DNA of 64,000 nt from JARRPM01 sp963765545. Its GTDB lineage: Bacteria; Pseudomonadota; Gammaproteobacteria; Pseudomonadales; Halieaceae. The DNA is taken from the NCBI GenBank assembly GCA_963765545.1, contig CAVXWW010000008.1, positions 62,001-126,000 on the forward strand. The letters run 5' to 3'. The notes beneath the pieces were generated by a model. That model had not been told where the DNA came from and did no database searches. It worked only from the letters and a program-made list of their open reading frames with translations. Within the stretch, counting starts at the first letter, position 1. Each line of letters opens with the position of its first letter. Made by a program: the position numbers and the translations under genes. Below are positions 25,002 through 34,346 of the stretch, piece by piece.

Positions 25002-25223
25002 ATGGCTGAGAGAGACCAGGAGTCTGTGTCCAGTGAATCGCTGGACGATATATTTGAATCCGCTATCGGCGATATAGCGGAAGAGGAAATTCAGGAACTG
25101 GGACCCGCCGCTTCAGAAAAGCAGCGCCTGGCTGCCAAACGTCGCCGCGCGGAGCAGCGTATGGAAGAGCGCCGCCTGCGGGACGAGCTGGGATTCTACG
25201 ATCTCGAACTGGACGACTTCTAG
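25002..25223 (+). CDS. Small charged protein, function unknown
   Basis: 73 residues with an acidic first half (SESLDDIFESAIGDIAEEEI) and a strongly basic helical second half (KQRLAAKRRRAEQRMEERR) ending in an acidic tail. No signal peptide or membrane helix. The CGGAGGTGAT ribosome-binding site is very strong. The layout of a basic EERRL-type helix then an acidic end recalls the small proteins labelled PA3496 family in Pseudomonas, but this is only a weak resemblance. It lies downstream of a sigma54 promoter and GGA-rich hairpins, which suggests post-transcriptional control. Confidence 0.7.
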   Translation: MAERDQESVSSESLDDIFESAIGDIAEEEIQELGPAASEKQRLAAKRRRAEQRMEERRLRDELGFYDLELDDF

Positions 25224-25399
25224 CAGATTTACCGCCCGGTGGCCTGTTGCGCCGGGGACTATCATTTCAACTGACCCCAGAGGCCGGTTCTGGATTTTCT
25301 ATACCTCCTCCCTGGCAGCACCGGCATATACCCTTTCTGACTACCGCGCGGTCCAACCGATAGTACCAATACCCCCTGCTACAGCCCCACCCGGAAGAG

Positions 25400-27373
25400 A
25401 TGGTGGGCAAGAGACCGGCAATCCTATACATTCCGCTTAATCGTCAGGCTTTGGAGTACCAACTCTTGCATCGTCCCGTTTGGCTGCTCAGCATGGACTC
25501 CGAGCAGTTCAATGCCCCTCCCACAACCACCGCGGCACTAACCGCCTACTTTCAAAAGTATGGTGCCAGCGCCACCGAAACCGCGATCGACCTGGTGCAC
25601 TTTCAGTCCGGCCAGGAGATTGCCAGCTGGCTGGAGCAATGGCGACGGGACGAATTGCCCATCGCCCGCCAGGCCGCGGCGCACGGCCTGAGGCCCCTGG
25701 TCGGCTTCAGCTTCTATACCTGGAATGCCGCAGAGTTCCTGGCACTGGCTGCCGAACTGAAGGGCCTGCTGCCCGACCTGCTGGTGGTAGCGGGCGGCCC
25801 CCACGTACAACAGGCCGGGGACTACCTCGGTATCGACCCCATTGATGTTATTTTCCTGGGTGAAGCCGAGGTCAGCTTCCAGGAGTTTCTGGACTGCAAA
25901 GACCCGGCAGGCTGGGCTGGTATTGACGGGCTGGCATTCATGGTCGATGGCGCCATTGTCACCACCCCTGAGAGGGAACGCTGCCGGGAACTGGAACGAT
26001 TCCCCTCGCCACTGGATGTACTTAAGCTGACTACCCCGGGGGGGCAACCACGCTACGAATCAATTTCCTATGAAACGAGCCGGGGCTGTCCCTTTAAATG
26101 CGCCTTCTGCGAATGGGGCACCGGCGCTATCGGCAGCAAGATGTATCAATGGCCCATGGAACGCATCCGTCGGGATTGGGACCTTATCGTCGCCGCCGGG
26201 ATCAAGAATATCTGGCTGGCAGATTCCAATTTTGGTGCACTCAAGCACGACATCGCCAAGGCCGAGCTGATTGTGGAGCTCAAGCAACGCACCGGCCTGC
26301 CCCTGTCATTTGCCACCTCCTGGTCCAAAAAACACAGCAGGCAGGTGCAGGAAATCGCCCTGTTACTGCACCGAAACCGCCTGCTGCCTCACTACCAACT
26401 CGCCCTGCAGACCCTGACACCGGAAGCGCTGCGCCTGAGCAACCGCCAGAACATGAGTTCAAACGAATATGAGCCGATCGCCAAATCCATGGCAGAGCAG
26501 GGCGTGCCCATCGCGGCAGAGCTGATATGGGGCCTGCCGGGCGACAACCTGGCGGATTTCGAGCGCAATCTCGATCGCCTGTTGGCGACTTTTCCAAATA
26601 TCAACATCTTCGGTTACACCCTGTTACCAGGTACGGAGTTCTATGCCCGGCGTGAGGAGTACCGGATCGAAGCCATACCTGTGGCCGGCTACGGCAAGGC
26701 CAAGGGCGAGTATGTTGTGGGCTGCCACAGTTTCAGCCGGGACGATGGCGAGGAAGGCTATTTCCTTATAAGCGCCCATATCCTGCTGGTGCACGGACAC
26801 ATCATGCCGCTCACCACCCGGCTACTTGCCCTGCGCGAGGAGGTGCCAGTATCGCCGCTACTGCGGGCGCTTCTGCGCACCGTACTCAAACTGGTAAGTC
26901 GGAACCTGAGCGGGGTGGACCTGACCGACCGCATGTCTATCTACGAACAACGCGACCGCATCTACCTGGCCGCACTCGCCCGCCGGGACCAACTGTACGC
27001 GATGGTGGCGGATACGCTGGAACAACACTTCCACAGTCATGATCGCGATCCACGGGACGCCCTGCAGACCTTGCAGCTCGATGCCGCGCTGTGCCCCCGG
27101 GAGGGCGAAGAGCACAGCCTGCCAGTCGACTTTGGCTTTGATGCCCTCGCTGTGCAGCGCGCACTGACAGCCATGGAGCTACCACCACCGGCCGAGAACA
27201 ACTCAACACTGCAGGTCCTGAAGATCCATCATCCGGGTGGGGTGGGTGAGATTCTGCTCAGTGCCGACGGCGGCAGCTGGTTGGGCGGCAGCATCGAAGA
27301 GCCGGCGTTGAACAATCACCCGGCACAGGAGTTCGAAAAACCTTCAGAACTCGCGTTTGTCGCGATAGCATGA
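25400..27373 (+). CDS. Cobalamin-binding-type radical SAM enzyme, substrate unknown
   Basis: 657 residues. Residues about 20-160 have the layout of the B12-binding domain of class B radical SAM proteins (LVGFSFYTWNAAEFLALAAEL, LLVVAGGPHVQQAGDYL, DVIFLGEAE). The radical SAM cluster motif is CPFKCAFCEWG (CxxxCxxC) near residue 230, followed by IWLADSNFG and AAELIWGLPGDN, which belong to the SAM-binding barrel. The C-terminal 200 residues are helical and not recognised. It starts at ATG 25400 (or GTG 25403, which fits the GGAAGAG site better). A 68-residue Cys4 protein follows after 28 bases. Methyl transfer or ring chemistry on a small molecule or peptide is possible; nothing nearby fixes the substrate. 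Confidence 0.8.
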   Translation: MVGKRPAILYIPLNRQALEYQLLHRPVWLLSMDSEQFNAPPTTTAALTAYFQKYGASATETAIDLVHFQSGQEIASWLEQWRRDELPIARQAAAHGLRPLVGFSFYTWNAAEFLALAAELKGLLPDLLVVAGGPHVQQAGDYLGIDPIDVIFLGEAEVSFQEFLDCKDPAGWAGIDGLAFMVDGAIVTTPERERCRELERFPSPLDVLKLTTPGGQPRYESISYETSRGCPFKCAFCEWGTGAIGSKMYQWPMERIRRDWDLIVAAGIKNIWLADSNFGALKHDIAKAELIVELKQRTGLPLSFATSWSKKHSRQVQEIALLLHRNRLLPHYQLALQTLTPEALRLSNRQNMSSNEYEPIAKSMAEQGVPIAAELIWGLPGDNLADFERNLDRLLATFPNINIFGYTLLPGTEFYARREEYRIEAIPVAGYGKAKGEYVVGCHSFSRDDGEEGYFLISAHILLVHGHIMPLTTRLLALREEVPVSPLLRALLRTVLKLVSRNLSGVDLTDRMSIYEQRDRIYLAALARRDQLYAMVADTLEQHFHSHDRDPRDALQTLQLDAALCPREGEEHSLPVDFGFDALAVQRALTAMELPPPAENNSTLQVLKIHHPGGVGEILLSADGGSWLGGSIEEPALNNHPAQEFEKPSELAFVAIA

Positions 27374-27401
27374 GTCAGAGGCCAGCCAAAGAGAATTTCC
27401 C

Positions 27402-27608
27402 ATGCCAGAAGTCAAGCGAGAAGTACGGCCAGTAGAAGTCAATTACCTCTGCGATGCCTGCGGCCAGGGCATGATGTCACGCTCCGGTGAGATGGACCCT
27501 ACCACCGGAGATATCGAACACCGCTGCCTGATATGCGATCACCAGCAAACCTTCCAATGGCGGGAGTACCCGCGCATTTCTCACATCGGGCTGGACGAGG
27601 AAATCTGA
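27402..27608 (+). CDS. Small Cys4 (zinc-ribbon-like) protein
   Basis: 68 residues. Two cysteine pairs, CDAC near residue 17 and CLIC near 42, frame a short loop, as in zinc ribbons or rubredoxin-like knuckles. The rest is unremarkable. It follows the radical SAM gene by 28 bases and is probably co-expressed, so it may bind metal or act as an accessory factor. Its last 28 bases overlap the end of the convergent mtnA gene. Confidence 0.72.
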   Translation: MPEVKREVRPVEVNYLCDACGQGMMSRSGEMDPTTGDIEHRCLICDHQQTFQWREYPRISHIGLDEEI

Positions 27609-28672
27609 GCGCGCAGCCGGGCCAGCCCGGCGGGGCTGGCATCGATACAACCGTGCTCGGTAACCAGGGCGGTTACCAGGGAGGCCGGAGTCACATCAAA
27701 AGCCGGGTTGAAGGCACGGGTTTCCCTCCCAGCCAGCTGCAGCGCCTGCGGCTGACCTGCGCTATCCAGGCCCGTTAAAGTCAGCACTTCCGCCGCATCG
27801 CGCTCCTCTATCGGAATGTCATCGCCACTGGCGCAATGCCAGTCAATGGTGGATTCGGGCAAGGTCACATAAAATGGAATTCCGTTCGCTCGCGCGGCGA
27901 GTGCCTTCAGATAAGTGCCTATCTTGTTGCACACGTCGCCGTTGGCGGCTGTTCGATCGCTGCCTACCAGGACGCAGTCGACAGCTCCCCGGCGCATCAG
28001 CTGGCCGCAACTGCTGTCTGTGATCACCGTGCAGGGCACTCCCGCCCGCTGCAACTCCCAGGCCGTGAGATGCATGCCCTGGTTGCGCGGGCGGGTTTCG
28101 GAAACCCAGACATGCACTTCGATACCGGCATTGTGCGCCTTGTACACCGGAGCCAGCGCCGTACCCCATTCAATAGTAGCCAACCAGCCGGCATTGCAGT
28201 GCGTCATGATATTCAGCGGCCCCTTGGGCTTGAGCCCCCGCAACAACTGCAAGCCATGCTCACCGATGCGCGAACAGTTGGCAATATCGCTGGCCCGCAG
28301 TGCCTGTGCCTCGGCCAGCGCGGCACCCGCCCGGCCGGCCGGGTCCAGCTCTGCCACCGCCGCAACCACAGCGTCCAGGGCCCAGCGCAAATTAACCGCG
28401 GTGGGGCGGGTGGCCATCAGGCGGCGGCGAGCGGCGTTCAGACTTCCAGTTGATGGATCCCGCGCCAGGGCCTGGGCAAGCCCAAACGCTGCGGTAATGC
28501 CTATAAGCGGGGCGCCTCGCACCTGCATGGCACTGATGGCATGACAGTAAGCGTCAAGGTCCCCAAGCTCACACCATTGCAGGGCATGTGGCAGCAGGGT
28601 CTGGTCAATGATCTCGACCAGCCCCTTGCTGTGATTCCATTGCAGACTGCTCAGCTTTTCCAATGCCGACAC
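27581..28672 (-). CDS. mtnA: S-methyl-5-thioribose-1-phosphate isomerase
   Basis: Methionine-salvage enzyme of the eIF2B-like fold that isomerises methylthioribose-1-phosphate to the ribulose form. MQVRGAPLIGITAAFG, MTHCNAGWLATIEWGTALAP, WVSETRPRNQG and LVGSDRTAANGDVCNKIGTY contain the expected catalytic Cys and Asp and the phosphate-binding Arg. From GTG 28672 (GAGGG 10 bases upstream) it has 363 residues; GTG 28693 is another option and overlaps the upstream membrane protein gene. No other mtn gene is adjacent. It probably shares a transcript with puuA, fitting polyamine metabolism, which releases methylthioadenosine. Confidence 0.9.
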   Translation of the reverse strand: MSALEKLSSLQWNHSKGLVEIIDQTLLPHALQWCELGDLDAYCHAISAMQVRGAPLIGITAAFGLAQALARDPSTGSLNAARRRLMATRPTAVNLRWALDAVVAAVAELDPAGRAGAALAEAQALRASDIANCSRIGEHGLQLLRGLKPKGPLNIMTHCNAGWLATIEWGTALAPVYKAHNAGIEVHVWVSETRPRNQGMHLTAWELQRAGVPCTVITDSSCGQLMRRGAVDCVLVGSDRTAANGDVCNKIGTYLKALAARANGIPFYVTLPESTIDWHCASGDDIPIEERDAAEVLTLTGLDSAGQPQALQLAGRETRAFNPAFDVTPASLVTALVTEHGCIDASPAGLARLRAQISSSSPM

Positions 28673-28685
28673 GGCGGGTACGCCC

Positions 28686-29534
28686 TCAGGCACTGACCGC
28701 CTGTTCCTGGTCGGTCTCGTGCTGCCACTTGAAGACATTAAGCTCGATAAAGATAAACGCGAACAGCCACAGGGAGGCATCCCAGAAATCCAGGAAATCT
28801 CCTGCGAAGCCCCAGTAAGCGGCGCAGGCAAAAAGAATGGCGTAGAGAACCAGTTTGATGAACTTGGTGGCATTCATGACCTGTTCAGACAGATCCCCGC
28901 GCAGCTGCAGGCGTACTTCCACCTCCAGTACGATCACCACCAGAATCCAGTCTGCCGCATTGATGACATCGACCCAGGCCAGAAGCTGGGCCGAGCGCAG
29001 GGTTTCCGCATCCGCCAGGATATTAAACCCCGCCACGGTAGACACCTGCTCGCCCAGGGCTGCACAGTTGACGGCATCAAGTGGCACGTATTCATCAAGA
29101 TCGACCAATACCGAGTAGTCCGCGCCCACCAGTGAACAGGCATCCGCCACAGAGAGCGGGGCTATCTGGTAAAGCGATACCAGTTCCTGGTAATAGCCGG
29201 TAAAGGCGTAAGTGAGCGCGATATAGCAAAGCCCTCGCAACCCATGCAGCCCCCACTTGACCGGGCCGCGGATGTTCTTGTCATCGAGCACCGCGGTTTC
29301 CAGCTCGAACATCAGCAACAGGATGACCCAGGCAGCGGTATCTATGGTGGCGGAAAACGCCTGAATGATCTGGCCCGGCTCTATACCGTCGGCAAAGGTG
29401 AAGGACAGCGCTTGTAACTCTTCCTGCAGGAAAAGATAGATATTGAAGCTCAGCAGCAGATAAACCAGGTACTTTACGGCCCGGAACAGGCCGTATCTGG
29501 CATTGTTGCCAAAATAGCTATTGGTTTCTGACAT
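28686..29534 (-). CDS. Integral membrane protein of unknown function
   Basis: 282 residues with about six transmembrane helices (near 15-37, 64-80, 97-115, 187-203, 224-243, 252-268). A loop between helices 3 and 4 carries two Cys (DACSLVGADYS, NCAALGEQ) and many acidic residues and may be periplasmic. No family recognised. It lies 9 bases after puuA with GAGG overlapping the puuA stop, and abuts mtnA, so it is embedded in a polyamine/methylthio operon. A transport or sensing role is possible but not shown. Confidence 0.72.
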   Translation of the reverse strand: MSETNSYFGNNARYGLFRAVKYLVYLLLSFNIYLFLQEELQALSFTFADGIEPGQIIQAFSATIDTAAWVILLLMFELETAVLDDKNIRGPVKWGLHGLRGLCYIALTYAFTGYYQELVSLYQIAPLSVADACSLVGADYSVLVDLDEYVPLDAVNCAALGEQVSTVAGFNILADAETLRSAQLLAWVDVINAADWILVVIVLEVEVRLQLRGDLSEQVMNATKFIKLVLYAILFACAAYWGFAGDFLDFWDASLWLFAFIFIELNVFKWQHETDQEQAVSA

Positions 29535-29543
29535 CGGGCCGCC

Positions 29544-30893
29544 TCATACCTGGAGCAGCAGGTGCTCCCTCTCCCAGGAACTGATGACCTGGTTGAACTC
29601 CTCAAACTCATCGAGCTTCACCGCCGCATAGGCGGTCAGGAACAGCTCCCCAAACACGTCCTGCACCTCCGGGGAGTCCTGCAGATGGCGCAGACCCTCT
29701 TCCAGGGTTCGCGCGACTTCCACCTCCTGCTCATTGGCAGTGCCCTGGTGGGGCTCGGTAGGCTGCAGCTTGCCTTTCATTCCAAGATAGCCGCTGGCAA
29801 GGCTGGCGGCGAAGGCCAGGTAGGGATTAACATCGGCACCGGGAAAGCGGTTTTCAATCCTGGTATTTTCCGGCTCCGCCTGCGGAACCCGAAACGCGGT
29901 TGTTCGGTTATCAACACCCCAGTTCAGGTTGATAGGCGCCGCCAGGTTGGGGGCCAGTCGCCGGTAGGAATTGACGTTAGGCGCGTACAGGCTGATCAGC
30001 TCCGGCGTGAAGCGCTGCAGGCCGGCAATATAGCTCATGAAGGATGCGGAGTGACGCCCGTTGCGATCGCTAAAGATGTTCTCGCCTGACTCGACATCAA
30101 TAATGCTCTGGTGAATGTGCATGGCGCTACCGGGCTCAGTCTTCATGGGCTTGGCCATAAAGGTTGCATAGATACCGTGCTTATAGGCGGTCTCTCGCAC
30201 CGTACGCTTGAAGGTAAACACCTGGTCGGCCAGGTTCATCGCATCGCCATGCAGGAAATTGATTTCCATCTGGGCGGCACCGTTTTCGTGAATCAGCGTA
30301 TCGACCTGCAACTCCTGCGCGGTCGCATAGTCGTACATGTCCTCCACGAAATCCTCGAATTCCGCGACAGCATCGATACTGTACGACAGGCGAGAGGACT
30401 CGTTGCGTCCCGAGCGCCCCTTGGGCGGCGCCAGCACATTGTCGGGGTCCAGGTTTTTGCTGACCAGATAGAATTCCACCTCCGGCGCAACCACGGGCCG
30501 CAACCCTTCGGCCTTATACAGTTCGAGAACCTTGCGCAGGATATTGCGGGTCGACAGGGGATGGGGCTGTCCATCGATGGTATAGCAGTCGTGGATGATC
30601 TGGGCGGTGGGCTCACGCCCCCATGGCACAACGCGCATGGTGCTGGCATCGGGCTTAAGCACCATATCGGCGTCGGTAGGCTGAACAAAATCCCAGTGGC
30701 TGTCGGAGTATTCTCCGGTAACACTCTGGATCAGAATACTCTCAGGAAGACGGGGATTGCCCCTGTCAAGAAACTGGTGCGCCGGAATAAACTTTCCCCG
30801 GGCGCTGCCGGTCATATCCGGCACCAGCACTTCCACCTCGGAAATTCTGTGCTGCTTCAGCCAGTCCTTGATCGCCTTTGTTTCGGGCTCCAT
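29544..30893 (-). CDS. puuA: Gamma-glutamylputrescine synthetase (glutamine synthetase family)
   Basis: 449 residues from ATG 30893; first step of the Puu putrescine route, ATP-dependent ligation of glutamate to putrescine. Glutamine-synthetase-fold motifs: VAPEVEFYL and ENGAAQMEINF (metal-binding Glu), PGSAMHIHQSI (catalytic His), NRTTAFRVP and ENRFPGADVNPYLA. N-terminal VEVLVPDMTGSARGKFIPA is typical of PuuA-like proteins. GAGGA precedes ATG 30893; a longer frame exists (ATG 30959 also has a GGA) but its residues do not fit the family. Divergent from puuB. Other gamma-glutamylamine ligases are possible. Confidence 0.87.
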   Translation of the reverse strand: MEPETKAIKDWLKQHRISEVEVLVPDMTGSARGKFIPAHQFLDRGNPRLPESILIQSVTGEYSDSHWDFVQPTDADMVLKPDASTMRVVPWGREPTAQIIHDCYTIDGQPHPLSTRNILRKVLELYKAEGLRPVVAPEVEFYLVSKNLDPDNVLAPPKGRSGRNESSRLSYSIDAVAEFEDFVEDMYDYATAQELQVDTLIHENGAAQMEINFLHGDAMNLADQVFTFKRTVRETAYKHGIYATFMAKPMKTEPGSAMHIHQSIIDVESGENIFSDRNGRHSASFMSYIAGLQRFTPELISLYAPNVNSYRRLAPNLAAPINLNWGVDNRTTAFRVPQAEPENTRIENRFPGADVNPYLAFAASLASGYLGMKGKLQPTEPHQGTANEQEVEVARTLEEGLRHLQDSPEVQDVFGELFLTAYAAVKLDEFEEFNQVISSWEREHLLLQV

Positions 30894-31017
30894 ACAGTCC
30901 TCTGGTCGCTGAAAGCAACAGTATCGCAGCTCTTGAAAGGCCTGTTCAAGGATTTTCATTAGTCCTACCCCTAACGTGTTATGCGTGGGGATCGCCACAA
31001 AACGGTATAGTGAGCGC

Positions 31018-32301
31018 ATGCAAAACAAAGCCCACGTAGACTCCTGGTACGCCGCAACCGCGAACCTGAAACTCGATCTGCCGCCCCTGGTGGGCGCTGC
31101 CGATACCGATGTTTGCATTATCGGCGCAGGCTACACCGGCCTGTCGGCGGCCATCCACCTGCGCAAGCTGGGCTACAACGTTACAGTCCTGGAAGCGAAC
31201 AAGGTTGCCTGGGGAGCATCTGGCCGCAATGGCGGCCATGTTGGCACGGGCCAACGCGTGGAACAGGAGGAGTTGGAAAAACTGGTGGGACTGGATCACG
31301 CCAGGGCACTGTGGCAGCTGAGCCTTGAGGCTGTAAGCACGGTTTGTGAGCTCATCGAACAGTATAATATCGACTGCGAATTGAAGAATGGCAATCTACA
31401 TGTGGCGTCCAAGGCGAGCGACATTGCCTGTATGCCGGCCGAGGTTGAACACCTGCAGAAGGTATACGACTACCAGCAGGTTCGCTATGTGGATGCTGCC
31501 GAACTCAAGTCCATGACATCGGGGCAGGGTTTCGGGGGCGGACTGCTGGACACGGGCAGCCGCCATCTGCACCCACTGAACTACGCCCTGGGTCTCGCCC
31601 GGGCAGCACTGGACCTTGGCGCGACCATTCACGAGGGCAGCCGTGTGCTGTCTTACTCGGAAGGTGCGCAGGTATCGGTCAGGACAGATAGAGGCGAGCT
31701 ACGCGCCAGATTCCTGGTACTCGCCTGTAATGGTTACCTGGAAAAGCTCGAACCTCGCACTGCGGGCCGCATCATGCCCATCAACAATTATATGCTGGCC
31801 ACCGAGCCACTGAGCGAGGACCTGGCGCGCCGCCTGATTCGCGACGATACGTCCATGTCTGACAGCCGCTTTGTCATCAACTACTGGAAACTGTCGGCGG
31901 ACAATCGCCTGCTGTTTGGCGGTGGCGAGTCCTACTCCCGCCGATTTCCGGCCGACATCAAGGGCTTTGTCCGAAAATATGCACTGCGTATTTATCCGGA
32001 ACTGGCGGATACCCGAATCGACTATGGCTGGGGCGGCACCCTTGCCATTACCCTCAGGCGGATGCCGGACTTCGGCAGGTTATCAGCCAATACCTTTTAC
32101 GCCCACGGCTACTCGGGGCACGGAGTTCCCATCGCTACCCTCGCCGGCAAGTTGCTGGCTGAAGTCATTAGCGGCAGCGCGGAGCGCTTCGATGTCATGG
32201 CGACTGTACCGGCTATGGAGTTTCCAGGCGGCACCCTGCTGCGCTGGCCAGGCCTGGTCGCCGGTATGCTGTTCTACAGCCTGCGAGACCGCCTGGGCTG
32301 A
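31018..32301 (+). CDS. puuB: Gamma-glutamylputrescine oxidase-like FAD oxidoreductase
   Basis: 427 residues of the DAO family. N-terminal dinucleotide fold TDVCIIGAGYTGLSAAIHLRKLG, then ASGRNGGHV, and the C-terminal HGYSGHGVPIATLAG segment closing the FAD site. MQNKAHVDSWYAATAN matches the usual N terminus of PuuB, so ATG 31018 is chosen over the open frame back to 30976. A TATAGT at 31006-31011 sits only 7 bases before this ATG, so the transcript could be nearly leaderless. Divergent from puuA (124-base gap), consistent with oxidation of gamma-glutamylputrescine. Confidence 0.87.
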   Translation: MQNKAHVDSWYAATANLKLDLPPLVGAADTDVCIIGAGYTGLSAAIHLRKLGYNVTVLEANKVAWGASGRNGGHVGTGQRVEQEELEKLVGLDHARALWQLSLEAVSTVCELIEQYNIDCELKNGNLHVASKASDIACMPAEVEHLQKVYDYQQVRYVDAAELKSMTSGQGFGGGLLDTGSRHLHPLNYALGLARAALDLGATIHEGSRVLSYSEGAQVSVRTDRGELRARFLVLACNGYLEKLEPRTAGRIMPINNYMLATEPLSEDLARRLIRDDTSMSDSRFVINYWKLSADNRLLFGGGESYSRRFPADIKGFVRKYALRIYPELADTRIDYGWGGTLAITLRRMPDFGRLSANTFYAHGYSGHGVPIATLAGKLLAEVISGSAERFDVMATVPAMEFPGGTLLRWPGLVAGMLFYSLRDRLG

Positions 32302-32433
32302 AAGCCCCGGCCCTGGCCGCAGCGAGCACAAGCTGGAATATCCCCGGGCCCGGCTCACTGATACAGCGGGGCTGATCGCTGTTAGAATAAGACCGGTAAA
32401 GACCACCACACCTCACCCTCTGGAAAGCCATCC

Positions 32434-33447
32434 GTGAACGCCAACACACTGCCACTGCTGCAACAGGACGACTGGCAGGACCAGCTGCGCAATGTCATCA
32501 GCACGGCTGAAGAGTTGCTGAACCTGGTGAGACTGGCGCCGGCGGATGCGGGTTTTAGCGCCGATGCCTGCAGCGATTTTTCGCTCAAGGTACCCCTGGC
32601 CTTTGCCCGCAGGATGCGCCCCGGCGACCCCGGGGATCCCCTGCTATTGCAGGTTCTGGCTCGTGGCGAAGAGTTGATACAGACGCCAGGCTTCAGCCGC
32701 GATCCAGTAGGGGAAACCGGCGGCGCAAATCCGGCCAAAGGCATCATTCATAAATACCATGGCCGGGTGCTGCTGATCGTGACCAGTGGATGTGCAATCA
32801 ACTGCCGCTATTGCTTCCGGCGCCACTTTCCCTATGCGCAGAACCAGAACAGCCGACGCGAGTGGCGGGAAGCACTGGGCTACATTCGCAACAATCACGA
32901 TATAAGCGAGGTTATTCTCAGTGGCGGCGACCCGCTGCTGGCCGACGACGACTACCTCAACGAGTTAGTGACACAGATCGCCGCCATGAGCCACGTCCGT
33001 CGCCTGCGCATCCACACCCGCCTTCCGGTTGTCATTCCCGACCGGGTGACAGAGGGTTTGCTAGGCGCCATTACCCGGAAAAGCCTGCGGACCGTCGTGG
33101 TCATTCACAGCAACCACGCCAATGAGCTTGATGCTTCGGTGGATACTGCGATCGCCAGGATGAAACAAGACGGTATCACCGTCCTGAACCAGTCGGTGAT
33201 TCTGGCGGGCATCAATGATAGTGCTGCAGCGCTGGCGGCCCTGAGTGAACGACTTTTCGCCGCGGGCGTGTTGCCCTACTACCTGCACCTGCTAGACAGG
33301 GTCGACGGCGCAGCCCACTTCGAAGTGCCCGAGGCCCGTGCCCGTGAACTTGTGGCCGAGATTACCGCAACCCTTCCAGGCTACCTCGTGCCCCGGTTGG
33401 TACGCGAAGAGGTAGGGGCGCCAGCCAAAACAGCCGTGAGCAGCTGA
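32434..33447 (+). CDS. epmB: EF-P--(R)-beta-lysylation protein EpmB (lysine 2,3-aminomutase-like)
   Basis: 337-residue radical SAM enzyme that makes (R)-beta-lysine for modification of elongation factor P. The cluster motif is CAINCRYCFRRHFPY; VILSGGDPLLADDDYL and RLRIHTRLPVVIP are conserved in KamA/EpmB, and LHLLDRVDGAAHF is a PLP-domain block. It lacks the C-terminal tetramerisation extension of KamA, so EpmB is favoured. GTG start at 32434 with GGAAAG upstream. Neither efp nor epmA is in the window. Confidence 0.92.
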   Translation: MNANTLPLLQQDDWQDQLRNVISTAEELLNLVRLAPADAGFSADACSDFSLKVPLAFARRMRPGDPGDPLLLQVLARGEELIQTPGFSRDPVGETGGANPAKGIIHKYHGRVLLIVTSGCAINCRYCFRRHFPYAQNQNSRREWREALGYIRNNHDISEVILSGGDPLLADDDYLNELVTQIAAMSHVRRLRIHTRLPVVIPDRVTEGLLGAITRKSLRTVVVIHSNHANELDASVDTAIARMKQDGITVLNQSVILAGINDSAAALAALSERLFAAGVLPYYLHLLDRVDGAAHFEVPEARARELVAEITATLPGYLVPRLVREEVGAPAKTAVSS

Positions 33448-33611
33448 GGAAAGCACGCCCAAGGCCAAGCCGCTTGCTACCGGACATGGCTGGGGCGACA
33501 ATTTGAGCTAAAGTTTTCGCAACACCGGATTGCATAAAGCACCTATAGCATCCACCCTTCATCCAGACAGCTAACGCAAGAATGCCCCACACCGAAACGC
33601 AGGAGACAAGA

Positions 33612-34346
33612 ATGCAGCACCGGATACTCACTGGAATTGTAATAGCGATGACCCTGACCGCGCTGTCAGCCTGCACGACCAGCGAGGTTGACCGCAGCGT
33701 CGCCGGGTACGACCAGGTCAAGGGGCAGGTCAAGCTTGGGGACAGCAAGTCACAGGTCCTGGCAGTGCTGGAGCCAACACAGGCAAACCTCGACCCTGAA
33801 TGGAAAAGGTCAACTGACACTTATTATGATGGGAGCTCGACTGTTGACGTCTATTATTTTCGTTCCGGCTATGACAGCGATGACCTGATCACCAGCGACC
33901 AGTTCACTCCCTACATTTTCCGCGATGACATACTGGTTGGCATCGGGTGGGCGATGCTCCAGGCCCCATCCGCACAATCGCAGGACGAATCAACCGCCGC
34001 TGCCGGCAATCTCATCTACAACCCCAGGGTTGGCAACCCGACAACTACTGCCGGGTACACATCAACCCCGGATTACCAGGACACGTTTATTTTGTATGGC
34101 TTGCATTCCGTATCCTGCCAGTCCTGGATGCAGGCTAGAAGGACCAGCAGCGATGAGGCTTTTCAATATGAGGCGTGGGTAACGGGATTCCTGTCCGGGG
34201 CAGGATGGAAAAACGCACCCATTGCACAGACCGACTATACGGCAATTAACTACTACGTGGATGATTACTGCCGACGGCATCCCATGAAGGACCTGTTTGC
34301 GGCGACCAAGGCCCTGATCAACAAGCTGAAAGTAAAAAGGCGCTGA
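33612..34346 (+). CDS. Lipoprotein: BamE/SmpA-like region plus Rap1a-like C-terminal domain
   Basis: 244 residues from ATG 33612 (AGGAGA upstream). Signal peptide with lipobox LSAC gives a mature N-terminal Cys at residue 20. The first domain (QVKLGDSKSQVLAVLEPTQ ... DVYYFRSG) has the SmpA/OmlA-like look: a GxSxxxVxxxLG-type helix followed by strands. The last 80 residues (SWMQARR, AWVTGFLSGAGW, YVDDYCRRHPMKDLFAATKAL) resemble the Rap1a/HdeA-like domain, with Cys residues available for a disulfide. No operon partner; both domain calls are by eye. Confidence 0.75.
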   Translation: MQHRILTGIVIAMTLTALSACTTSEVDRSVAGYDQVKGQVKLGDSKSQVLAVLEPTQANLDPEWKRSTDTYYDGSSTVDVYYFRSGYDSDDLITSDQFTPYIFRDDILVGIGWAMLQAPSAQSQDESTAAAGNLIYNPRVGNPTTTAGYTSTPDYQDTFILYGLHSVSCQSWMQARRTSSDEAFQYEAWVTGFLSGAGWKNAPIAQTDYTAINYYVDDYCRRHPMKDLFAATKALINKLKVKRR

